The notes under the pieces are model-generated. The model searched no databases and was not told the DNA's origin. It saw only the letters and a list, made by a program, of their open reading frames with translations. A DNA stretch of 64,000 nt, from the IMG/VR virus record IMGVR_UViG_3300046787_000286, positions 80,060-144,059 of that record; one strand, written 5' to 3'. This document shows, piece by piece, positions 16,474-25,097 of this stretch (its first letter is position 1; each line of letters begins with the position of its first letter). The translations under genes and the position numbers were made by a program. This DNA comes from a virus.

Positions 16474-17664
16474 TTAGTACTTTGCCCCAGCAACGTGGTC
16501 ACGATAGCGGTTGCCCGATCGATCCCATTGAGTACCGTAACCAGTGATGATATCAACAATGCGACCAACAGTTCCGTCGTTCCAATCACTAATCTTTCCA
16601 GCATCTGGGTGTAGTCCTGACATTAACATTTCAAGTTTTCTGATTGCGTCTGACTGACTCCATGGGATATATAAACGGTCAGGGCAGTTTGCAAATGTTT
16701 CAGGGAAACTGCGATAAGCAGGATACAGAACATTGCTTCCCAGAGTGTCAGCTTCTGAGACTGTGTTAGAGACCCAATCTTGTAAAGCACAATTAAAAAG
16801 CACACGGGTATCATTGAGTAGATTATAGTAATCATTTTTGCTCAGGTTGTCGTAGATCTTGATCTTACCTTGCTCTGCTAAAGTTCTTGCTCTTGAGACA
16901 TACTCCGGATTGTTAGATCTTAACTCACCACCTTGAAAGATAGCAAACTCCACGCCAGGAAATCTTTCTTGATATGCTTCAGCAAGATCCATAAAGAAGC
17001 CAGGTTGCTTTTCTTGGTCGAACCTGGCCGCAAAGCCAACACGTAGAGACCGTTCTCCAAACGGCTTTTTATTTGCTTCGCCGCCGATGCGCTCAAGAAC
17101 TTCTGCTTTTCCGAATGCAAGACCGGAAATGTTGTAGATTGGAGCAGTCCATCCAGCAATTCGCATATGGGCAACCATCTCTTCGTTGGTAGCAAGAACT
17201 GCACCACCGGATGTTTTAACCAGTTCATTAACCATCTGCTCATACAAGCCCATCCATTTACTCATGCCCCATACATGGACAAAATCGTCTGGATCAATAG
17301 CTTGAGCCAAACAACGCACAAACACCCTTGGTCGCATACTAGCAGGAACTTGGTCCATGATGTACGGCAAGGATTCAATACCTGGTTGAAACATGTCTTC
17401 GAAGTAGATGACATCTTCATTAGTGACTTCGCCTTCGCGCATCATCTTGACCAAGTTCATAAGTTGACTCATGCCAAAGTATGAGCGACCGTGTGCATCT
17501 AGCACTTGGCCCACAACAATGCTCTTTGAGTTATCTAGTGTGTTGCCGGGAACGTACACAACGTCTAGTCCACGTGAGTCAAACACACGCTTGTTCCATT
17601 CTGTTAGCTGTAGCGTATAACGGGCTTCGTAGCTCTCTAGGCCCATATAAAATAGTTTTCTCAT
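16474..17664 (-). CDS. GT-B-type glycosyltransferase
   Basis: 396 aa. The C-terminal half reads like a GT4-type Rossmann domain: LRVGFAARFDQEKQPGFFMDL (start of domain, given in part), FAIFQGGELRSN, IKIYDNLSKNDYYNLLND, and a nucleotide-binding SNTVSEADTLGSNVLYP with the Glu of the EX7E-type motif. The N-terminal half would bind the acceptor. Phage enzymes of this type glucosylate DNA or capsular material; with DpdA in the same genome a DNA target is possible but not shown. The start has GAGAGAAC upstream. Confidence 0.8.
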   Translation of the reverse strand: MRKLFYMGLESYEARYTLQLTEWNKRVFDSRGLDVVYVPGNTLDNSKSIVVGQVLDAHGRSYFGMSQLMNLVKMMREGEVTNEDVIYFEDMFQPGIESLPYIMDQVPASMRPRVFVRCLAQAIDPDDFVHVWGMSKWMGLYEQMVNELVKTSGGAVLATNEEMVAHMRIAGWTAPIYNISGLAFGKAEVLERIGGEANKKPFGERSLRVGFAARFDQEKQPGFFMDLAEAYQERFPGVEFAIFQGGELRSNNPEYVSRARTLAEQGKIKIYDNLSKNDYYNLLNDTRVLFNCALQDWVSNTVSEADTLGSNVLYPAYRSFPETFANCPDRLYIPWSQSDAIRKLEMLMSGLHPDAGKISDWNDGTVGRIVDIITGYGTQWDRSGNRYRDHVAGAKY

Positions 17665-17687
17665 ATAAGTTCTCTCATGTAAAAGTT

Positions 17688-18578
17688 TTAAATTTTATCT
17701 AATAACTGATGAAGTAATTTAGAATCAGTTGGGAAGGTATTTAGACTGTCGCAGCGGATTTCGTATCCAAGAGATCTTAGTCTTTGCTGTACAATAGCTT
17801 CTGCAATGATGTTAATCGGTTCCCATGCTAACGATTGATTGTTAATTGAACAGTCAACTATCTGGGATAATAAATTAAATTCATCTACAATGTACTGTTG
17901 TGCTACTCGCCATTGCTCGGCAAACTCTATTAGATTGCCTTGCAAAGTAAAGTTGCAATAGTTGATAATTTTGTTAAACGAGTCTAATGTGTTAGACAGT
18001 AATTCACCATTAGTTAACACCAGCCACTCAGGACCTGACACATGATCCGGCGCAGTAATAAACTCAGTAACAACCCCTGGATAGAACATACTAAACCATT
18101 CACGCAGTTCCCAAGATTGCATTTGCGACCAATGTGTATAACTGCTATTCCATCCCGACAGATTGTTTCTGTTATCACCAATGATCAGTTCGATGCTATT
18201 ACCTTCTATAGGGTTAACACATAATTTATGATACTTAAACAACAAATTTAATTCTGCTTGCTCAATGTTGGGTTGATAAATTAATATTTTTTTATCTGTA
18301 TTCCAAGTTGGAATAGTTGAAAAGTATTTTATGATTTCCGGTAGTTTACATTCTTTGAATGGATATGTCGGAGTTGTGATCGCATCTGTAGATCTATCAG
18401 TACCTAAAAAGTAATCGAGCTCAGCAAGGCTAGATATATGGCATTCTTTTTTAAACGAATGCATGGAGCCATTGGGCATAATATAGCCATCGATCTTGTT
18501 TTTATGATTGGTGTAGTTATGTAACACATATTCGATTGTGCTACCGAACGAACCACTATCATAAAATACATGTATCAT
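17688..18578 (-). CDS. Phage hypothetical protein, unknown function
   Basis: 296 aa starting MIHVFYDSGSFGSTIEYVL at ATG 18578, which overlaps the upstream stop as TAATG. Longer readings are unnecessary. The Ser/Gly-rich start looks like a nucleotide-binding or sulfotransferase-like loop, but it is not a Walker A. The rest has many aromatic residues and short helices and ends LLHQLLDKI. Its style resembles the gene at 60.2 kb. No function can be given. Confidence 0.7.
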   Translation of the reverse strand: MIHVFYDSGSFGSTIEYVLHNYTNHKNKIDGYIMPNGSMHSFKKECHISSLAELDYFLGTDRSTDAITTPTYPFKECKLPEIIKYFSTIPTWNTDKKILIYQPNIEQAELNLLFKYHKLCVNPIEGNSIELIIGDNRNNLSGWNSSYTHWSQMQSWELREWFSMFYPGVVTEFITAPDHVSGPEWLVLTNGELLSNTLDSFNKIINYCNFTLQGNLIEFAEQWRVAQQYIVDEFNLLSQIVDCSINNQSLAWEPINIIAEAIVQQRLRSLGYEIRCDSLNTFPTDSKLLHQLLDKI

Positions 18579-19000
18579 TATAGTGTTCCTCTTGGCCACT
18601 TGCCGCCGTTGAATGACATTGCAGTTTTTTGCGAAAGCTCACGCACGAGATCTCGATCAATAGATTGTGCCATGTTTTGAGCAGCAGTCATGGTGTATTT
18701 GTCGTTCCAATCATATGCCTGGCGCGGTTCATATAGTTTGTTAGTAACATTACGAAGCTCTTCATCCATGCGACTCATACGTTGATTTAGATGATGCATG
18801 TCCTCAAACATTCTACGCAACGGTCCATGATTGCGATCGTGCCGTCCTGATGATTCAGGAGCAGTTAACGCAACAATCATCATTAACTTGCGTAGTGTTT
18901 CCACCACGCGAGGATCGCTACTGGTCATTGCAGTATCGAACATGTCGATAAAGCGTTCCAGGTCAAAGTCGGCCTGGTCCGACTCTCTTGCAGCACTCAT
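18578..19000 (-). CDS. Phage hypothetical protein
   Basis: 140 aa starting MSAARESDQADFDLERF at ATG 19000, 2 bp after the upstream stop. Contains the helical, Arg/Met-rich FEDMHHLNQRMSRMDEELRNV, likely a coiled coil, and ends MSFNGGKWPRGTL. Probably a small assembly or regulatory protein; no family recognised. Confidence 0.7.
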   Translation of the reverse strand: MSAARESDQADFDLERFIDMFDTAMTSSDPRVVETLRKLMMIVALTAPESSGRHDRNHGPLRRMFEDMHHLNQRMSRMDEELRNVTNKLYEPRQAYDWNDKYTMTAAQNMAQSIDRDLVRELSQKTAMSFNGGKWPRGTL

Positions 19001-19002
19001 GA

Positions 19003-19224
19003 TTAGATCAAGCGACCAAGTCTGCGGGCATCTTCTTCCCACATGTTCTTTGCGTACTTGCCTGACGTGTATTTAGAATACTGTTGCCATGCATAACTTT
19101 TAAAGTTATACAAGTCTGCTTCGTTGAAGCGGTAGCCGTAACTGGCTACAAACTCTCGGAAGTTATCTAAATCCTCGAGGATTTGTTGGACTTTAGCATT
19201 ATGCTTGATTTGAGGTTTGGACAT
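19003..19224 (-). CDS. Small phage protein of unknown function
   Basis: 73 aa. Starts MSKPQIKHNAKVQQILED and is rich in Tyr and basic residues, ending ARRLGRLI. A good GAAAGGAAAA stretch precedes the ATG. Conserved-looking in T4-like phages, no function known. Confidence 0.65.
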   Translation of the reverse strand: MSKPQIKHNAKVQQILEDLDNFREFVASYGYRFNEADLYNFKSYAWQQYSKYTSGKYAKNMWEEDARRLGRLI

Positions 19225-19235
19225 TGTTTTTCCTT

Positions 19236-19832
19236 TCAGTAGTAATTAATGTCGTTATTGATATGCCAGTGGTTGTGTAAAACTTGTGCTTGTTCCTGAT
19301 CTACATTCTTATTTAGAAAAGTGTTAAGACCGGGAATAATATCATGTGCGGTTAAGTTGGGATGCCAGAAGTCATTTAATGCTATAGTATAAATGTTTTC
19401 TGGTAGTCCTGTAAAGTACGTTTGGTAAAAGTAAGGCTGATAAAGGTAAAGTTGCTCTTCGTCAAGATAGTACGGATGGCTCATTTGGCCTAATCTATTT
19501 TGTCGAATGTTAAGTAGATATCTATCTCGAGCGGTATCAATAGTTACAACAATAAATTTTTTATCAACGATTGCGTTAATCTGATCTCTTTGGGTTGCTA
19601 ACTCTCCAAAATGACCATGTATAATGTATTCACGATGAGGATCTTGCGCCGCAGCTTCTACTCGAAACGGTTGCACGTTTCTGCCCGAGGTAGAATGAAC
19701 CTCACGTTCGCCACAGGTGTACACTTCGATGTTGAGATCACTACTGTTGCCAAAACTTTTATCAAGGCACAGTATATTTTTAAGATGATTACCTCCGCCG
19801 CTTGGCGGGTAGGCAATTACAAGTGCAGTCAT
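19236..19832 (-). CDS. GxGNHL-type phage P-loop-like protein
   Basis: 198 aa. Starts MTALVIAYPPSGGGNHLKNI. The glycine-rich GGGNHL matches the GSGNHL of the gene at 61.6 kb and sits where a phosphate-binding loop would be. KFIVVTIDTARDRYLLNIRQ follows, reminiscent of a sulfotransferase 3'-phosphate region. Two paralogues with the same N-terminal motif suggest a phage family, perhaps nucleotide or PAPS using. Function unknown. Confidence 0.65.
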   Translation of the reverse strand: MTALVIAYPPSGGGNHLKNILCLDKSFGNSSDLNIEVYTCGEREVHSTSGRNVQPFRVEAAAQDPHREYIIHGHFGELATQRDQINAIVDKKFIVVTIDTARDRYLLNIRQNRLGQMSHPYYLDEEQLYLYQPYFYQTYFTGLPENIYTIALNDFWHPNLTAHDIIPGLNTFLNKNVDQEQAQVLHNHWHINNDINYY

Positions 19833-20275
19833 TAGATTTTGATATTGTTAGCAGGCTGTGTTAGTTCGTATTTGATTAATGCGCCGTTTTCGCCATCTTC
19901 GGCAACTTCGATCCATACTGCACGATTAGGAAAACGTTCTGCAATCTTTACATACAAGTCGTCACTCATCATTTCACATGACTTGAAGTCGAGTTGGAGA
20001 GTTCCGTCTCTGTAAAGATTTTCAAGCCATCGTTTAAACTGGATGAACTCGACATCTCTATCGTTGTGGAATACATCGAGCCAGACTCGAAAATGGAATA
20101 TATGGCGGTGAGGCACACCAAGAAAACTAACATCATACTCATCACCGGTCGCCAGTAATGGATCAGTAGCTGCGGCAGGATATTTGTGTATTCCTTCTTT
20201 GCGGAATGTAACCCAGATCTTTCGTTCTGCATGTTGCTTAATTCTTTCAATTTGTTCTCGTTCTGCTTGTATCAT
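19832..20275 (-). CDS. Possible second PTPS/QueD-fold protein without catalytic Cys
   Basis: 147 aa. GIHKYPAA and VPHRHIFHFRVWLDVFH place three His (H...HxH) in the order of the PTPS/QueD zinc triad; DVEFIQFKRWLENLY matches the DF..LK helix and VWIEVAEDGENGALIKYE the C-terminal strand. The Cys that precedes the HxH in real QueD is absent, so if the fold is right it is either not a synthase or uses another mechanism. It lies two genes downstream of dpdA. The call is inference only. Confidence 0.55.
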   Translation of the reverse strand: MIQAEREQIERIKQHAERKIWVTFRKEGIHKYPAAATDPLLATGDEYDVSFLGVPHRHIFHFRVWLDVFHNDRDVEFIQFKRWLENLYRDGTLQLDFKSCEMMSDDLYVKIAERFPNRAVWIEVAEDGENGALIKYELTQPANNIKI

Positions 20276-20541
20276 AATGCTTTCATACTTTCTGCTGTGA
20301 TAATTTTACTAAGTTCTTCGCCGAGCTTGGCATCGTCGTGTACAATGTAAAACCCGATAAAGCTCATGTCTTTAACTTTGTTGTATGTGGTTGTTTCGAT
20401 TGCAACACCACCTGCACCTTTGTACACGTCAATGCGTATAGAGTTTGATTCTAGTACTCTGCCATCACGCCCTACTTCAATTGGATCTTCGTCAATTGAC
20501 CAAGCCCAGTGCAATACTTTGCGTTTTAACCATTTGATCAT
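20272..20541 (-). CDS. Small hypothetical protein next to dpdA
   Basis: 89 aa, starting MIKWLKRKVLHWAWSIDED. ATGA coupling on both sides. Mixed alpha/beta (RIDVYKGAGGVAIETTTYN), acidic C-terminus. Conserved context with dpdA suggests a part in DNA modification or its regulation; no motif seen. Confidence 0.65.
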   Translation of the reverse strand: MIKWLKRKVLHWAWSIDEDPIEVGRDGRVLESNSIRIDVYKGAGGVAIETTTYNKVKDMSFIGFYIVHDDAKLGEELSKIITAESMKAL

Positions 20542-21047
20542 AATAGACTGTCTTTACTGTATTGATCCCATGACGTAAATGTTTCACGACTCATCAAGCT
20601 GTGTAGACTATGTGTCCATACCCCAGGATTAGTTGCATCGAAATCGTTGTCGTCAATCTTGATCATTGTGTTGTAGTTCCACAATTTAACGTAAGGGATA
20701 CTTACACGAATTTGTGGGATGAAGTTGTTATATTCACACAAGCCAGAATCGTTAAACGTTTCTACGTGTGTAATTGGAATGTCTAGACTGCACATATACC
20801 CGCGATCTAAGAAGGCGGTAATCATGGTTTCCCAGCGTTGCCATTCTAGTGCGTTCTCGGGATGGAAGCTGTGATTAGCACCAAAGAAGATATGTTCAAC
20901 TCCCCTAGGGTTCATATCGAAGTGATGCGCAATATCATCAATTGACTGTACGCCAACCACGAACAAAGTTTGTTTTCCAAAAGCAGGAGTACGCTCTACC
21001 TCTTCACCAAAAAAGAAGTTAACGTTGTCATGGCCTTCACGATTCAT
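20538..21047 (-). CDS. dpdA-neighbour protein of unknown function
   Basis: 169 aa. Starts MNREGHDNVNFFFGEEVERT, followed by GKQTLFVVGVQSIDDIA and HIFFGANHSFHP. Rich in aromatic residues and His, with a mixed fold. It overlaps dpdA by 11 bp and is probably translationally coupled. A modifying or chaperone-like partner of DpdA is possible; this is inference from position alone. Confidence 0.65.
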   Translation of the reverse strand: MNREGHDNVNFFFGEEVERTPAFGKQTLFVVGVQSIDDIAHHFDMNPRGVEHIFFGANHSFHPENALEWQRWETMITAFLDRGYMCSLDIPITHVETFNDSGLCEYNNFIPQIRVSIPYVKLWNYNTMIKIDDNDFDATNPGVWTHSLHSLMSRETFTSWDQYSKDSLL

Positions 21048-22710
21048 TGTGTATATCCTCTTCCATTTTGTCTAGTGCTGTTGTATCTAATTGTACAGTA
21101 TCATCTGTGGTTTCTGCAACCTCAGGTTCTTCTAAATCAAACAATGCATTAAATTGAGTTCGGGCATTTAGAGCTTTTTTACCTTTGAAGCCTCGTGTGC
21201 CTACAATTTCCATCCAATATGTCGAGTATGTTTCAATGATAGCTTCAGCACTATCGCGATCTGGTGCAGCAAAGATAGCTTCTACAATGTCTTGAAAGCG
21301 AGCATAATCGCCAGTGCTGCGTCGCATCATCTTTGGATGTTGACCGGCGTCAAATCGTCGATTGGCTTCTTGTACAGCAGTCAGATGCATCCAAACATTA
21401 TGGCCCATTAGTAATGCGTAGCTAAAACTATCCCAAGAAGTTTTACCTTCCTTGCCATTCTTATTTAGATCACCGGGCTTGTAGATACAGATGTCCTTCA
21501 TTGTGAGCATATCACTAATTGGGCTATCTTCCCAACGAGGATACACACCATCTGCAACTACTCCGTCCGACCATTTGCGTGTGTCTGTTGCGTACTTTTT
21601 GTCGTCTGCTGATGGGGCCATTCTGTAGCTCCACTTTTCGTCGTGTTCGTATACGTTCTCGAAGTAGACCTGCCCATTCGCAGTCGCCAGAAACGGACTG
21701 GCACAATCAAAAGAAATAGTAAAAGCAGGATTGACATATTTTCTTACAGCTCTCTGAATAACAGTGAGCAATACTGCCCACTCTAGTTTACTTGTACCCA
21801 AGAAGTGCATCCAATCATGCTTGCCCTCTTGTAACAAGTTATCGTAACGCAATGCTACTAGGCGCTTTAACACCAAGTGTACGTCACACATGTTCTGGCC
21901 TCCCATTGACCAACCATCAAAATGCGTGTCGGGATACTTTACAGGATCACAAAACTCTTTCATTTCGTGATACCATGCATCGGCAGAGCCGTGATTATCG
22001 CCCTGTAGCACGTTTAAGAATTTTGCACCGCCATTGGCAACACCTTTACGATGAGCCATAAAGTACAGGTTATTGTACTTTGTTGCAGCCACAGCTTCTT
22101 CTAATGTGGTAATGCCACAAGCGTTAGATGCTTTTTTATCATGAATAACCCATGTAGGAATATCCAAGATCATGCCATAGTCGGCAATGTTGTCTAACCA
22201 TTTAAGAACACCGTCGCGTTTTTTCTGAGCAGCGTCGATTAGTTTTTGATACTCAGCCGCAGGATCTTTCTTGGTTGTTTTGCCTTTGGCATTAACAGAC
22301 TCAATTGGTCCAGCTGCTTTTAACGCAGAAAGTTTATCTTGAACTTCTTTACTTCCTGGATCTCGCCACTCGCCTTCCCAAAGACCTTTTGCGATCTGGA
22401 AACCGCCCGAGTCTCCTAAGATGAATGTGCCTGGTTCGCGGGAGCGTACCATATCCTCTGACCAGTCTTGTTTGGCAAGATCGAGGTTAGCATGTCCTCC
22501 AGAGTAGAGTGACCACTTATATGGAAAGAGTCCCTTAGTTGAGTTGAGCCAATTAAGCTGTTCCATGTCCGTAAGGCCTTGCGGAAATCTTGCTGGATCC
22601 ACATACTGTTCATTTCTCTGTTTGCCTATAAATGTTCCGTAGAAGCCAGAGATAGCTGGTAAGAAAACAGCGTAGTCATTCTGCTTGGCAGTTAAGTTAT
22701 CTTGTGTCAT
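21037..22710 (-). CDS. dpdA: DpdA-like 7-deazaguanine DNA transglycosylase (TGT family)
   Basis: 557 aa. The TGT-fold substrate motif FILGDSGGFQIAKG (residues ~97-110) has the Asp and the SGGFQ that bind the base; FDGWSMGGQ resembles the ligand-holding GGxxxG region, and SFDCASPFLATANG holds the second Asp (nucleophile position). It lacks the CxCxxC zinc site of bacterial tRNA TGT. DpdA-type enzymes swap guanine in DNA for preQ0 or a derivative. FolE, QueD and QueE in the same window supply precursor steps; QueC is not seen. ATGA overlaps on its upstream side. Confidence 0.85.
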   Translation of the reverse strand: MTQDNLTAKQNDYAVFLPAISGFYGTFIGKQRNEQYVDPARFPQGLTDMEQLNWLNSTKGLFPYKWSLYSGGHANLDLAKQDWSEDMVRSREPGTFILGDSGGFQIAKGLWEGEWRDPGSKEVQDKLSALKAAGPIESVNAKGKTTKKDPAAEYQKLIDAAQKKRDGVLKWLDNIADYGMILDIPTWVIHDKKASNACGITTLEEAVAATKYNNLYFMAHRKGVANGGAKFLNVLQGDNHGSADAWYHEMKEFCDPVKYPDTHFDGWSMGGQNMCDVHLVLKRLVALRYDNLLQEGKHDWMHFLGTSKLEWAVLLTVIQRAVRKYVNPAFTISFDCASPFLATANGQVYFENVYEHDEKWSYRMAPSADDKKYATDTRKWSDGVVADGVYPRWEDSPISDMLTMKDICIYKPGDLNKNGKEGKTSWDSFSYALLMGHNVWMHLTAVQEANRRFDAGQHPKMMRRSTGDYARFQDIVEAIFAAPDRDSAEAIIETYSTYWMEIVGTRGFKGKKALNARTQFNALFDLEEPEVAETTDDTVQLDTTALDKMEEDIHNES

Positions 22711-23390
22711 TTGGTAAATGCTTTGTTGATTAAATTATAGTCCTCTTTGTACGCTTCTTTAACACGTAGTAGTAGATCGGGTCTACTATCCAATAACTTT
22801 TTAAAAAAATCCTGGAGAACTTTTGTTTCGTTATTTGTTGCACCATAATTGCGATCGAGGTCGACGCCGGGCAAAAGGCCATGGGGTGGAGCAAAATTTT
22901 TGTCAAAATTTTGATCTAGCATAAAATACTTTCTTTCCACATATGGTCGAATATCTTGAATGAATGCATACTGTGGCCATACATGATCATCGAATCTATA
23001 GATATTATCAAATATCAATCTCTCAGTTGACAGATTGTAAAAATTAATAAATTCTTGTGCTGAAAGTGAAGCATTTGCATCGATGTTTGCCCAGGGAGAA
23101 TTGGGCAGTATTGGGCCGTTTGGACCAATTGGGCATAACACATACGTTGTTAAATATTGTGCAATGCCGCTGATCCAGCGATCGACTGGATCTCTTAAAA
23201 TAACGCTAATCTGATTAACGTTAGCCCAATTATCGCCGGTTAACTCTGCGGTTATCCATTCATATTGTCTTGCCCAGCTATGTACATAGCTACTGGCATT
23301 TTTTGGAATGTTAAGTATGAATTTTGTTTTGCTAGGACTTAGCAACCCAGAAGCCATCCCATACCCGCGATCCTTGAGCGTTACATTCAC
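22707..23390 (-). CDS. Sulfotransferase-like protein
   Basis: 227 aa. Near the N-terminus FILNIPKNASSYVHSW matches the 5'-phosphosulfate loop (PKNASS) and ISVILRDPVDRWISGIAQYL the 3'-phosphate motif (RDPVxR..S) of PAPS-dependent sulfotransferases. The remaining sequence is Asn/Tyr rich, ending with a helical stretch. Acceptor unknown (sugar, peptide). An APS-kinase-like gene at 61.2 kb could provide PAPS. It lies directly between the clamp and dpdA. Confidence 0.8.
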   Translation of the reverse strand: MNVTLKDRGYGMASGLLSPSKTKFILNIPKNASSYVHSWARQYEWITAELTGDNWANVNQISVILRDPVDRWISGIAQYLTTYVLCPIGPNGPILPNSPWANIDANASLSAQEFINFYNLSTERLIFDNIYRFDDHVWPQYAFIQDIRPYVERKYFMLDQNFDKNFAPPHGLLPGVDLDRNYGATNNETKVLQDFFKKLLDSRPDLLLRVKEAYKEDYNLINKAFTK

Positions 23391-24109
23391 TTGCTTTGTG
23401 CCGGAAGAATGAAGTTGTATGTAGCAATGCCTGAGTTAACAGTAATCATTGCAGCGCCATCGTCACTAACTTTCATGACCTTGTCACCTGTTAAGCTCAA
23501 AATTGAGATAACGGTGTTAATTGGCCATGACCATGCACGTTTGAGTTGGCCTTTAACGCCAGGTTCAAACACAAAACTACCTGAGTGGGTAGAATGGTCG
23601 CCGAAGCTAAACTTCAAGTCGCCGTTTTCTGTTTTTGCTTGGAACACAGTTTCTTCTGCGTTAGCTTGGGCCTGCATTTTTAAACGCATGATGCTAGCGG
23701 CACTAGGTTCGAATTCAATATGCCAGTTAACGCCTTTGAACTTAACAGTTTTTAACTTTTCATTGATAATTTCACTAGACATGAAACGGTAGTTGTTCTT
23801 GAAGTCGCCTACGGCATTTTCAAAGTTGATACCATCTGGTTGTGCATCTGCTCGCTTGGTAATGCTTAACTTGGCATTCTCTTTATACTCTTGGATGTTA
23901 AGTAAGATTTTAAGTTTGTTCAAGTTCGGCATACCAAATGTGCCAATAAACTCTGGCACAGGTCCGGCATATTGCCCTTCGATAACAACACTTCGATCTT
24001 CTGCAAGACCAGCGATAGTAGTTGTAGTGTCGTCTCCGACAATTTTAACTAGGTCAATACAGCCTAGGTCGTATGTGTGACTTACTAAGTCAAGTAAATG
24101 ATCTCTCAT
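23387..24109 (-). CDS. Sliding clamp, T4 gp45-like
   Basis: 240 aa, close to the T4 gp45 length of 228. The start MRDHLLDLVSHTYDLGCIDL, SVVIEGQYAGPVPEFIGTFG and the C-terminal FILPAQSK are similar to gp45 homologues of T4-like phages. A trimer of this protein rings DNA and tethers the polymerase; in T4 it also activates late transcription. A CTAAATA late promoter is 31 bp upstream and TAGGAG is a ribosome site. Adjacent to a DNA polymerase gene two genes upstream. Confidence 0.88.
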   Translation of the reverse strand: MRDHLLDLVSHTYDLGCIDLVKIVGDDTTTTIAGLAEDRSVVIEGQYAGPVPEFIGTFGMPNLNKLKILLNIQEYKENAKLSITKRADAQPDGINFENAVGDFKNNYRFMSSEIINEKLKTVKFKGVNWHIEFEPSAASIMRLKMQAQANAEETVFQAKTENGDLKFSFGDHSTHSGSFVFEPGVKGQLKRAWSWPINTVISILSLTGDKVMKVSDDGAAMITVNSGIATYNFILPAQSK

Positions 24110-24140
24110 AATTTTCTCCTATTAATTAGTATACACGAAG

Positions 24141-24147
24141 TATTTAG
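24141..24147 (-). promoter_or_regulatory. Late-promoter-like CTAAATA before the clamp gene
   Basis: CTAAATA on the minus strand, 31 bp from the clamp ATG, giving room for an ordinary leader with AGGAG. Confidence 0.55.
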
Positions 24148-24152
24148 ATTTT

Positions 24153-25097
24153 TCAAGTCTTATGGACAACTTTTGCAAGAGCTTGTCCTCCTCTTAAGCT
24201 ACTTAATGTACCGGGCTTTTGTAGCTCGATCCATGTAGTTGGTAGATTGTCATTCCAGATAAAATAAATTTCGTATCCGATCTGACGAGCAATATCCTTT
24301 ACTAGTTTTCCCGGAGTGTAGCATGCATAGTAACTTTCTGCTAACCTAACTGCTTTTTCATTGTCGCAGTCATTGAAGGTCATCATTAGTCTACCGCCAG
24401 GCTTTAGTTTGGAAAAGATTTCTTGTAACCATCTTTCGATTACTTGCACAGGAGTAAACTCAAAAAAGTTATAAGCAACACATACTGCAAATTGCGAATC
24501 TGGTAACCGTTCTAGTATAGGTCTTGAATGATCACGATCGTCAACAATTACAGGGCGCAATCGACGCTGGTACTGATCCGGGAACCCAAGGGTACAAGGA
24601 AACAACATGTCATTGCTACGATCTATTAGATACAACGGATCAAAACTAACCATATGTTCAACAAATGTTTCTAGTCCAGGACGTATGATCATACCTGGAT
24701 GTAAATTTGTACTGAAATTTTTAATACGTGCTCGGATAATGCTATCGTGCTCGGCTGTTAACACAGGTCTACGATTGAGTATATGCTCGTCTGTGTCGTT
24801 TACCATTTCTTGATCATACAAGCGATACGTTTCGTCGAGCCAGTACTGTTCTTTAAGATCGATTTCTTGCTGTGCTTCTGCTTTAGCTTGCGCAACAAGA
24901 TCTACAAACCGATCAAACTCGTGATGCATCGATTGGTGAACATCGGCCATTTGTTGTTTAAGATTAGTTGGATCAAAGTCCTTGCTGTTAACAAGATGTT
25001 TAATTTGACTTAGATCTGTATCAACTTGAGACCGTGCTTCCTCGACATGAAGACGATTTAATTGATTGCGGTAAGCAACTAGTTCACTTAGTTTCAT
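24153..25097 (-). CDS. Methyltransferase-like protein with N-terminal coiled coil
   Basis: 314 aa. Residues 1-95 are helical and highly charged, likely a coiled coil. The second half reads FAVCVAYNFFEFTPVQVIER, then FSKLKPGGRLMMTFND, the KPGG motif of class I methyltransferases, but the usual GxGxG SAM loop is not clear. The C-terminus is SLRGGQALAKVVHKT. Homologues beside gene 43 are known in T4-like phages, without a proven role. Ends at a TGA overlapping the polymerase start region. Confidence 0.75.
   Translation of the reverse strand: MKLSELVAYRNQLNRLHVEEARSQVDTDLSQIKHLVNSKDFDPTNLKQQMADVHQSMHHEFDRFVDLVAQAKAEAQQEIDLKEQYWLDETYRLYDQEMVNDTDEHILNRRPVLTAEHDSIIRARIKNFSTNLHPGMIIRPGLETFVEHMVSFDPLYLIDRSNDMLFPCTLGFPDQYQRRLRPVIVDDRDHSRPILERLPDSQFAVCVAYNFFEFTPVQVIERWLQEIFSKLKPGGRLMMTFNDCDNEKAVRLAESYYACYTPGKLVKDIARQIGYEIYFIWNDNLPTTWIELQKPGTLSSLRGGQALAKVVHKT

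Noticed and set aside
17688-21500. CTAAATA copies near 17739, 19073, 19311 and 21458
   Set aside because: They are inside coding frames, often encoding SKY or similar, and are not placed before a start codon.
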